A stretch of DNA of 8,495 bases from a bacterium (GTDB taxonomy: Bacteria > Babelota > Babeliae > Babelales > RVW-14), in contig JAUIHA010000027.1 in assembly GCA_030432505.1 (NCBI GenBank), positions 1 to 8,495 of the forward strand. Direction: 5' to 3'. Below are positions 1 through 5,445 of the stretch, one piece after another; the stretch's first letter is position 1; every line of letters begins with the position of its first letter. Below the pieces are notes generated by a model. The model searched no databases and was not told where the DNA came from. It worked only from the letters and a program-made list of their open reading frames with translations. Both the position numbers and the translations under genes were made by a program.

Positions 1-152
1 ATCTTAAGATACTCTACTATCTTTGTATTGTTCTCTATAAATGACTCTAAGGTCAAAAGACTATCAAAGCAAGAACCCTGTAGTCGATGATCATACACAT
101 TCAAAAGTGCCAACGCATATTTTTTTGCCAACACATCAGTTTCTAACGCCAT
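1..152 (-). CDS. atpH: ATP synthase F1 delta subunit, N-terminal part (runs off left edge)
   Basis: An open frame runs from an ATG at 152 down to the window edge: 50 codons without a stop, so only the N-terminus is present. The protein begins MALETDVLAKKYALALLNVY, which fits the start of the F1 delta subunit (OSCP), where an 'xxxxYAxAL' helix docks on the N-terminal tails of the alpha subunits. Delta joins the catalytic F1 head to the b-type peripheral stalk. The ATG lies only 4 bases after the stop of the second b-like gene, and an AGG about 8 bases upstream could serve as ribosome binding site. The order c, b, b-like, delta matches standard F0F1 operons, which strongly supports the call on so short a piece. 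atpA, atpG, atpD and atpC would be expected beyond the edge. The family call is an inference from the short N-terminal pattern plus position. Confidence 0.8.
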   Translation of the reverse strand, partial: MALETDVLAKKYALALLNVYDHRLQGSCFDSLLTLESFIENNTKIVEYLK

Positions 153-156
153 TAAA

Positions 157-657
157 CTACCTGTCTTTATCTACTACACAATTTTTTTTAATGAGCTGTT
201 TTAGAAATTCTGCACCACTACTTCCCTGGTACGCACATTTTAACTCATCTCGAGCATTTTGAAATGCCAAAGGCATAACGCTTGCAGCAAGCTTGGATTC
301 TTGTAAAAATCGCTCCTGCATCATGCGCTTTTTTTTATTTTTCGCAATAAGCTTCTTGTCTTCTTTTTCTACATCAGCATTGCTATCACACTTAAACTGG
401 TGCCAACGCTGAACCTTTTTTTCGAGAAGAACGAACATCTTTTTTTGATGTTTTACCTGATTATCAATACGTTTTACGGTTGAGGTTAACAACTTGTCTC
501 GCTCTAAAATCTCAACTTGTTGTTTCTTTTGTTCACGTTTCTCTTTAGAAAGGTATGGGAAAAGATGTTCCTTGATAAGCCCCCACAACTTAAAACTAAA
601 GATTGCAAAGAGCGTCAAATGAAAAACTATTGATAATGGGTTCATATCAATATGCAT
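157..657 (-). CDS. second b-type (b'-like) ATP synthase peripheral stalk subunit
   Basis: A 166-aa protein with one hydrophobic segment near the N-terminus (about residues 7-27), then a long, highly charged, Lys/Glu-rich helix likely to form a coiled coil. This is the architecture of F0 subunit b. A Pro just after the membrane segment (sequence LFPYL) resembles the conserved b-subunit Pro. It follows another b-like gene and precedes atpH, so I infer that it is the b' partner in a heterodimeric stalk, as in cyanobacteria, chloroplasts and alphaproteobacteria. The ATG at 657 overlaps the upstream stop by 11 bases and has AGG six bases upstream (664-666), implying coupled translation. A second ATG at 645 lacks such a site. 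Sequence identity to any known b' is weak by eye. The call rests on topology and position, and the gene could otherwise pass as a hypothetical protein. Confidence 0.65.
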   Translation of the reverse strand: MHIDMNPLSIVFHLTLFAIFSFKLWGLIKEHLFPYLSKEKREQKKQQVEILERDKLLTSTVKRIDNQVKHQKKMFVLLEKKVQRWHQFKCDSNADVEKEDKKLIAKNKKKRMMQERFLQESKLAASVMPLAFQNARDELKCAYQGSSGAEFLKQLIKKNCVVDKDR

Positions 658-1003
658 GAGGAACCTGCTTTATAATAATTTTTTTGATATCTTGAGCTGC
701 ATGTTCTATTTCTTCTTCATCTTTTACATAACGAATATCTGATGAAACAGCCTGGCGCTGATACTTGGAAACATGATATTGCTTTTTGAGATATGTTCTA
801 AAGTCTTCGAGTAATCCCCGTTTCTCAGAAATTTTTTGCTCCAACACGACTTCGCGCTTTTTAAGCTCTTTGAGCAAGTGTTCACGAGCAACCTTTCGCA
901 GCTCAAAACGCTCAATTATTGGCTTAAAAAGTAACTTGTGGAGAAAAAAATACGTGATCCAGAAATTCGTGATTTGAAAAAAAAGGGTAATATTAATTTT
1001 CAT
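647..1003 (-). CDS. atpF: ATP synthase F0 subunit b, short form
   Basis: A 118-aa protein with an N-terminal membrane helix (about residues 5-27), then the FKPI motif (residues 27-30) with basic and acidic helix following, as in F0 subunit b. The rest is charged and helical, and ends in an AAQDIKKIII stretch like the b C-terminus that contacts delta. The b dimer holds the catalytic head still against rotor torque. At 118 aa it is clearly shorter than the usual 155-170 aa, yet both ends look intact, so the shortening appears internal rather than due to a broken frame. The ATG at 1003 has AAAGGG seven bases upstream (1011-1016). It lies 27 bases after atpE and overlaps the next gene by 11 bases. 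It pairs with the second b-like gene just downstream. Confidence 0.75.
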   Translation of the reverse strand: MKINITLFFQITNFWITYFFLHKLLFKPIIERFELRKVAREHLLKELKKREVVLEQKISEKRGLLEDFRTYLKKQYHVSKYQRQAVSSDIRYVKDEEEIEHAAQDIKKIIIKQVPHAY

Positions 1004-1030
1004 GGTACTACCCTTTGCTACTCATGGCTC

Positions 1031-1282
1031 TTATCTTCCTACAAAGAACATAAGAATGATAGCAACGAGCAATGCATAAATTGCCGTTGATTCAACAAAT
1101 GCAAGTGCGAGGATCATTGTTCGTACTATCACATTAGCATTTTCGGGCTTTTTACCGATACTTTCGCAGGCTTTACCTCCAATAAAACCTTGGCCCAAAG
1201 AAGGACCCAAAGTCCCAATTCCCATGCAAATGCCAGCAGAAACATATGCCGCAACTTTTACCCATTCCACTTCAGCAGCCAT
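1031..1282 (-). CDS. atpE: ATP synthase F0 subunit c, with sodium-type binding residues
   Basis: An 83-aa hairpin protein: helix 1 about residues 8-33, a polar loop, helix 2 about 55-80. It forms the rotor ring of the F0 motor in the inner membrane. Helix 1 carries GPSLGQG, and helix 2 carries the ion-binding carboxylate in VESTAIY. Gln31, Glu64, Ser65, Thr66 and Tyr69 correspond, with identical spacing, to Gln32, Glu65, Ser66, Thr67 and Tyr70 of the Ilyobacter tartaricus Na+ ring, so Na+ coupling is predicted. The polar loop reads KKPEN where most c subunits have R-Q/N-P. The ATG at 1282 has AGAAAGGT five bases upstream. A promoter with a perfect TTGACA lies about 70 bases upstream. Length and topology are normal. 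The family call is firm. Ion choice is an inference from residues. Confidence 0.95.
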   Translation of the reverse strand: MAAEVEWVKVAAYVSAGICMGIGTLGPSLGQGFIGGKACESIGKKPENANVIVRTMILALAFVESTAIYALLVAIILMFFVGR

Positions 1283-1329
1283 AGCTTACCTTTCTGTATA
1301 GATGAATACGTGATCCCATCGAGCTTTAG

Positions 1330-1357
1330 TATGTAAGGATAATAGCATAATTGTCAA
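1330..1357 (-). promoter_or_regulatory. candidate sigma70 promoter of the atp operon
   Basis: On the minus strand a perfect -35 box TTGACA (1352-1357) is followed after 16 bases by TACATA (1330-1335), a weak -10 box matching the consensus at three of six positions. Transcription would begin near 1322, giving a leader of about 40 bases before the atpE ATG at 1282. The site lies in the 113-base gap between the kinase stop and atpE, which is where an operon promoter would be expected. No convincing terminator precedes it, so read-through from the kinase genes is possible. Confidence 0.5.
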
Positions 1358-1395
1358 ACGTTATCACGATAAAAATCGAAATTACTTGTTAAATA

Positions 1396-2136
1396 CTAGT
1401 ATGTTTGAAGAGACGCCGCTGAAGATGCTTGTTCTCTGCCTCCAACAATAAAGTAATTCATAAATCGAGAAACTTGCTCGATTAACTCTTGCTTGCGTTT
1501 TGCATCATTTTCAAACTCATAATTTGCATCAATTGTTAGAACCGGAATATCTTTGAGATCTCCTTCAACGTCATGCTTATCAACAAGCCACTCTTCGTGT
1601 TTGTTATGAAGGTCAGACAGATACGTCAGGGGAATGGTCTGCTCTTCACTGCGATTCCTTTTTGCTAGGCGTTTATAGCATACTTCAGGATTGGCTTGCA
1701 GGTAGATGAACCCATCGGGACGAATCGCATACTTGCTCTCAAGCCATGCAAACCATTGCTTATACATAAACCATTCAAGCTCAGTCATCAAATTTGATTC
1801 AAAACAATTTTTCGCAAAACAAAAGCGATCACAATAAATTGAGCGCTCAAGAACTTGTGCATTATATGAACTTTCTTCAGCCATTTTTTCGAGCTGAGCT
1901 TCTATTCTGCTAATAAACGCGTATGACTGAAATGTATAGGCCCAACGCTTGGTATCTTTATAAAAAAGATCGAGAAGATTTCCCTCTTCTCCAATTTTTT
2001 GCCATTTATCAACCGGCTCTCCGACGATTTCAATATCAAGATTATCTTTTAAAATTTGCAAAAAAGTAGATTTTCCCGCCCCTATGTTTCCTTCGACGAT
2101 AAACGTTCTTTTCTTTTTTTTTGCATCGTGTTGCAC
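1396..2136 (-). CDS. deoxynucleoside kinase, dCK/dGK-like
   Basis: A 246-aa kinase that transfers a phosphate from an NTP to the 5'-OH of a deoxynucleoside, the first step of deoxynucleotide salvage in the cytoplasm. The P-loop GNIGAGKST is at residues 16-24. EPVDKW (40-45) holds the likely catalytic base Glu40. Gln70 in TFQSYA is the base-binding Gln. ERS (97-99) and the lid R156, R160, R162, E164, E165 match human dCK R188, R192, R194, E196, E197. Ala73, Arg77 and Asp103 match dCK Ala100, Arg104 and Asp133, which favour dC and purine deoxynucleosides over thymidine. The lid through HNKHEEWL and the C-terminal IPVLTIDAN also resemble dCK closely. The start is GTG, chosen because AAAAGGA lies five bases upstream and no other start precedes the P-loop. 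It follows a diverged paralogue 83 bases upstream. The family is certain; substrate choice is inferred. Confidence 0.92.
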   Translation of the reverse strand: MQHDAKKKKRTFIVEGNIGAGKSTFLQILKDNLDIEIVGEPVDKWQKIGEEGNLLDLFYKDTKRWAYTFQSYAFISRIEAQLEKMAEESSYNAQVLERSIYCDRFCFAKNCFESNLMTELEWFMYKQWFAWLESKYAIRPDGFIYLQANPEVCYKRLAKRNRSEEQTIPLTYLSDLHNKHEEWLVDKHDVEGDLKDIPVLTIDANYEFENDAKRKQELIEQVSRFMNYFIVGGREQASSAASLQTY

Positions 2137-2141
2137 GGTTT

Positions 2142-2148
2142 TCCTTTT
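2142..2148 (-). promoter_or_regulatory. ribosome binding site for the GTG-started kinase
   Basis: AAAAGGA on the minus strand ends five bases before the GTG at 2136. It decides the start, because no ATG or TTG with a comparable site lies between the upstream stop and the P-loop. Confidence 0.65.
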
Positions 2149-2219
2149 CTCGTGATCATTTAATTTTTTGAAATCTCCCAGCTGAGTTTACTCAAAAGAT
2201 AAAAATTGTATACCCGTTT

Positions 2220-2879
2220 TTACCGGATATTTTTCATAAATTTTTCAACCGACAATGCAATAGCATTTTGCTTTTTTTCACTCGCTTCAAAATCACTGTT
2301 CCCATCAATGATAAGCACAGGTTTTGTAGTTTTATTACTCATCAGCCAGTCATCATGCCTATTGTGAACATTAGTAAGAAACTGAACGGAATTTCGAGAT
2401 GGAGCAGGAAACCGTCTTTTATTAATTCGTTGATAACACACTTCAGGGTCAACGCGTATATAAATAAATGCATCTGGTTGAATACTTTTTGCCGCAAGCC
2501 ATGACGACCATTCTTGATACGCCTGCCACTCCACACGAGACATATACTCAGACTCAAAACCATTTTTTGCAAAGCAATGCATATCACAATAAATGGAACG
2601 TTCAGCAAGTATCACACTCTCTGGATGCTTATTCACAAACGCTTCAAGAGCTTTAAGACGTGCAAGAAACGTGTACGCCATGAGAGAATATGACCAACGC
2701 TTCTTATCGTGATGATACAAATCCAAAATACTTTTCCCATCGCCAATCGGATTCGTCTTCCACTCAACATCCGGCTCTACAAGCATCTTGATCAAAAGGC
2801 GCTCTCCAAGCAAGCGCAGCAGCGTAGATTTTCCAGCTCCAATATTCCCTTCTATAAAGATAATTTTTTTTCTACTCAT
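2220..2879 (-). CDS. diverged deoxynucleoside kinase paralogue with altered lid
   Basis: A 219-aa member of the same dNK family as its downstream neighbour, with P-loop GNIGAGKST (11-19), likely catalytic base Glu35, RW at 61-62, ERS at 93-95, Asp99, and HNRHDDWL after the lid. The fold and phosphate site are therefore present. Several key residues differ: the base-binding Gln is Met67, the position of dCK Ala100 is Thr70, and the lid reads RRFPAPS. Thus dCK R194, E196 and E197 align with Phe157, Ala159 and Pro160. It may have another substrate, lower activity, or act as partner of the other kinase. I chose the ATG at 2879. An in-frame TTG at 2891 would add four residues, but that stretch (TTGGAAGC) looks more like a ribosome binding site. 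It is the first gene of the minus-strand run. Confidence 0.87.
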   Translation of the reverse strand: MSRKKIIFIEGNIGAGKSTLLRLLGERLLIKMLVEPDVEWKTNPIGDGKSILDLYHHDKKRWSYSLMAYTFLARLKALEAFVNKHPESVILAERSIYCDMHCFAKNGFESEYMSRVEWQAYQEWSSWLAAKSIQPDAFIYIRVDPEVCYQRINKRRFPAPSRNSVQFLTNVHNRHDDWLMSNKTTKPVLIIDGNSDFEASEKKQNAIALSVEKFMKNIR

Positions 2880-2881
2880 TA

Positions 2882-2902
2882 TAGCTTCCAATTAGCTTCC
2901 AA
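2882..2902. repeat. tandem 10-bp direct repeat at the kinase start
   Basis: TAGCTTCCAA occurs at 2882-2891 and again at 2893-2902 (11-base period). On the minus strand this doubles TTGGAAGCTA just before the ATG at 2879, so the purine-rich stretch nearest the start codon is duplicated. It may be a small slippage duplication or a doubled ribosome-binding or operator element. Confidence 0.6.
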
Positions 2903-3060
2903 ATTATTTTTAATTCTAATAGAAACACAAACCTCTCATTTAGACTACTTATGATACCTCACTTTTATTACTTTTGTTCTAAAAAGTGACCTCATTGACA
3001 TATTACAATAATATGATTTACTCTTTATCGTTACTAAAATATGGTAGAAATACGATCTTG

Positions 3061-3066
3061 TATAAT
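3061..3066 (+). promoter_or_regulatory. candidate -10 box for the three-gene plus-strand run
   Basis: A perfect TATAAT lies 62 bases before the ATG at 3129, which would give a leader of about 56 bases. The -35 region 16-18 bases upstream has no good match, so an activator or an AT-rich UP-like region would be needed, or this is a chance hit in AT-rich DNA. Confidence 0.3.
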
Positions 3067-3128
3067 TTCATTACCATACATAAATTTAGAGAAAAACGCG
3101 GCTATCCATAAATTTGTAAAGAAATTAT

Positions 3129-4721
3129 ATGTTTAAAAAATTACAGAAGCTCTTGGGCATAATGCTACTTTCTACTCTTTTTTTAGCGCCCACTTATTCT
3201 GCTTATACAGATTCACTTGATAATGACGACTTCATGTCGCTCGATGATGATTCATTTATGTTCGACCTCAATGATATTCGGCGATTTGAAGCTGATAATC
3301 CAAATCTCGTCCGAAAAGTTCAAGCGGATACTCTTACCGCAAAACTTGCAGATGCGTTTAGCTTTGCAATCACAAAACCTCTTTGGCAACATACACAAAC
3401 ACCTAAGGGCCGGGATCCATTATATCTTCTTCCTTATAAAATTGGTGCTATAGAGTATGGTGGCGTCTCTGCTCGATTATTTTATAACATGACTAATCGC
3501 ATGCACGTGAGTGCATCAAGTTTCCTTGACCTTGAGAGCATTGATAAATTTTTTGTTGAGAAAATTCTCATTCCTAAGATTCTCGAAGAGGTTGACGCTA
3601 ATGCCATCTCATCCAAAGAAGTATTTAGTCTCCTTCCACTCTTTTTAGGAATGACACTACAAGAACGAAGAACAGGCCTTTTGCTCCAGGGTGGATTTAC
3701 ACGAGGGCCATTTAATATCCAACTTCACACCTCACTCCATCTAGCAGCTCGAAACTTCTGGCTTGGGAAAAAAGACCGAGCTGAAGCGCAAAAAATCACC
3801 GACCAATTATTCCCAGGGCAACAAATGGATGATGATGAATTTTATATTATCCGAATGGGATTTGGAGATACGCGATTAAAGTTTGGCCTAAACACACTCA
3901 ACATGACAAACTTTAAAACCGATGTTGGCCTTGAAGTCATTATGCCAACAAGTCTCTTTACTCGTTCTCGTTCTATTGCTACATCCGTAAGCCTTGATGT
4001 AACCAATGAAGAAACACTTACCAAAACAGGTGGGAACATTTTACAAGGAACGCGAGACCTTCTGCTTGAGCCAAAACTTGGAAATGGTGGACACTTTGGC
4101 CTTGGATTCTTTATGGAGTCAAAAATTGGTATCTTTAATAACATTGCAGAAATCTGGACACGTTTCTCATTCGATAAATTATTTAACAACGATCAATACC
4201 GCCTCATCATGTCACGCGTTACTTCTGAATTTGCAACAAGAGAGAAACTTCGAGAAACGTTAAATAATGCAACGGTAGAAACCCCTACAGTCCCTAAAAC
4301 AGGACTAGAAAAATCCGAACATACTGATGAAATGGCACGACGCCTTGGTAAATTTATTCCTCAATTTATATTTCCTGGTGCTTACAATGTTGAAATTCGC
4401 CCAGGAGGCGTATTCAATGCAATCTTTGGTGTGAAAATTAAAACAAAAAAATGGGAATATGCTTTTGGTTATGACTTCTATGCTCGTCAACGTGAACGCA
4501 TAGAAAAGCTCTATAATACCAGTGTAGATATGACAACACTGCGCATTCAAGATGCTGAAACGCCAACAGTAGAACAACATAAATTTTTCTCTGAAACAAC
4601 GTTTATTAAAAAACAACGTAATTCCATTTTACGATTTGGTTGGGGGAGTGATATGACCCTGCACGCACATAATATCGGCTATGATTGGACGGTATTCTTT
4701 AAAGTAGGAGCATCATTCTAA
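3129..4721 (+). CDS. exported protein, predicted outer-membrane beta-barrel
   Basis: I recognise no family in this 530-aa protein. It begins with a clear signal peptide: KK at 3-4, a hydrophobic core about 8-20, and cleavage probably after Ser24 or Ala25. An Asp-rich stretch follows (about 28-47). The rest has many alternating polar/hydrophobic strands with aromatic residues and Gly, and the last residues VFFKVGASF form an aromatic strand ending in Phe, the usual signal for outer-membrane barrel insertion. I infer a porin-like or surface barrel protein. Two segments sharing ETPTV (384-388 and 477-481) look like loops. The ATG at 3129 has only a weak AAAGAAA upstream. It heads a plus-strand run: the next gene starts 38 bases later, with no terminator between. 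A soluble periplasmic role is the main alternative. Confidence 0.75.
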   Translation: MFKKLQKLLGIMLLSTLFLAPTYSAYTDSLDNDDFMSLDDDSFMFDLNDIRRFEADNPNLVRKVQADTLTAKLADAFSFAITKPLWQHTQTPKGRDPLYLLPYKIGAIEYGGVSARLFYNMTNRMHVSASSFLDLESIDKFFVEKILIPKILEEVDANAISSKEVFSLLPLFLGMTLQERRTGLLLQGGFTRGPFNIQLHTSLHLAARNFWLGKKDRAEAQKITDQLFPGQQMDDDEFYIIRMGFGDTRLKFGLNTLNMTNFKTDVGLEVIMPTSLFTRSRSIATSVSLDVTNEETLTKTGGNILQGTRDLLLEPKLGNGGHFGLGFFMESKIGIFNNIAEIWTRFSFDKLFNNDQYRLIMSRVTSEFATREKLRETLNNATVETPTVPKTGLEKSEHTDEMARRLGKFIPQFIFPGAYNVEIRPGGVFNAIFGVKIKTKKWEYAFGYDFYARQRERIEKLYNTSVDMTTLRIQDAETPTVEQHKFFSETTFIKKQRNSILRFGWGSDMTLHAHNIGYDWTVFFKVGASF

Positions 4722-4759
4722 AGACATAATTTTATAACAAACTCTGAAAGGAAAAACGC

Positions 4760-5428
4760 ATGAAAAATCTTGACAGAATACTTTTAATGAAAAACCTAAA
4801 TACGCTTCTCATTGTCTCTGGTATTGCTTTAGCTTCAACGCATCTCGAAGCAAAGGTCAGCAAAAAAGAGCAGCCAGCAGCTACTCAAACTGCCTCAGCA
4901 AGTATTCAAGGGAAAGTCCTCAAAAACGAAGCTCTTGGAACCCTAAACTTAATTTTTGCACAACACCCCATAGCTATTTTACGAATTAACTTAGCAGCTC
5001 GCTCTATCAAAACAGCTCTTGATAAAACAGACTTAGAGCTACAACTCAAGCAAGCAACCAGAAGTACCCAAGAAAAAAAACAAGCTGATATAAAAACTGA
5101 AGAAAAAGAAGTTGCACAAGAACTCGAGCAAATTGTCGCTCCTGTCAGAGAATTCTTCGCTCAAATTCAAAATTACAACGCAATGGTTCAACCAATCATG
5201 CAAGAGAGTATTGGAGCACATAAACCTAATAGTCTCTTGATGAAATATTTTAACTCCAAGCAAGAGCTCATGGAGTTTGCTGAAAAAAATGTTACCACAA
5301 AAGAAACCTTCAAAGAACTTACATCAGAGTTGCTTCAATTCCTCAAAGACCTGACGAAAAGCCTTTCTCCTGAAGCAAAAACAGCATATAAAAAACTCAT
5401 GATTACCATGAGAAACAACAAAAAGTAA
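4760..5428 (+). CDS. small exported helical protein of unknown function
   Basis: A 222-aa protein with no recognised family. A signal peptide spans about residues 1-31, with a hydrophobic core at 15-26 and likely cleavage after LEA (Ala31). The mature part is rich in Lys, Glu, Gln and Ala and should be almost wholly alpha-helical, with a charged, possibly coiled-coil stretch about 91-125 and a basic C-terminus. It is probably periplasmic. The start at 4760 is chosen because AAAGGA lies seven bases upstream. A second ATG at 4787 would give a more standard signal peptide but has no ribosome binding site. It lies 38 bases after the barrel gene and 17 bases before recD2, so it is probably co-transcribed with both. 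A periplasmic partner or chaperone of the barrel is a guess from position only. Confidence 0.75.
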   Translation: MKNLDRILLMKNLNTLLIVSGIALASTHLEAKVSKKEQPAATQTASASIQGKVLKNEALGTLNLIFAQHPIAILRINLAARSIKTALDKTDLELQLKQATRSTQEKKQADIKTEEKEVAQELEQIVAPVREFFAQIQNYNAMVQPIMQESIGAHKPNSLLMKYFNSKQELMEFAEKNVTTKETFKELTSELLQFLKDLTKSLSPEAKTAYKKLMITMRNNKK

Positions 5429-5445
5429 ATCAATAAAGGTTTTGT

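Larger units (their letters stand above)
2880..3128. other. divergent intergenic region between the kinase and barrel genes
   Basis: This 249-base AT-rich region separates genes transcribed in opposite directions and must carry both promoters. For the minus strand, TAGAAT (2913-2918) is a fair -10 box but lacks a good -35. For the plus strand, TATAAT (3061-3066) is a perfect -10 box without a good -35, and a TTGACA (2995-3000) has no matching -10 at the right distance. I see no ORF, tRNA or stable hairpin here. Confidence 0.6.

Noticed and set aside
1367..1378. CGAT-AAAA-ATCG hairpin as a terminator after the kinase gene
   Set aside because: The stem is only 4 bp and no T run follows in the right orientation.
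2183..2194. TGAGT-TT-ACTCA inverted repeat between the two kinase genes
   Set aside because: A 5-bp stem with a 2-base loop is too small for a stable hairpin. It could be an operator, but nothing supports that.
2220..2879. Treating the upstream kinase as a pseudogene
   Set aside because: The frame is intact over full length and the P-loop, Glu35 and ERS motif are kept, which argues for a functional but altered protein.
2995..3000. Perfect TTGACA upstream of the barrel gene as a -35 box
   Set aside because: At 16-18 bases downstream there is only TTTACT, TTACTC or TACTCT, and TATGAT (3012-3017) is only 11 bases away. No pair fits, so it is not listed as a promoter.
3842..4189. Antisense open frame inside the barrel gene
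   Set aside because: It is a shadow of the coding strand with no plausible start site or domain.
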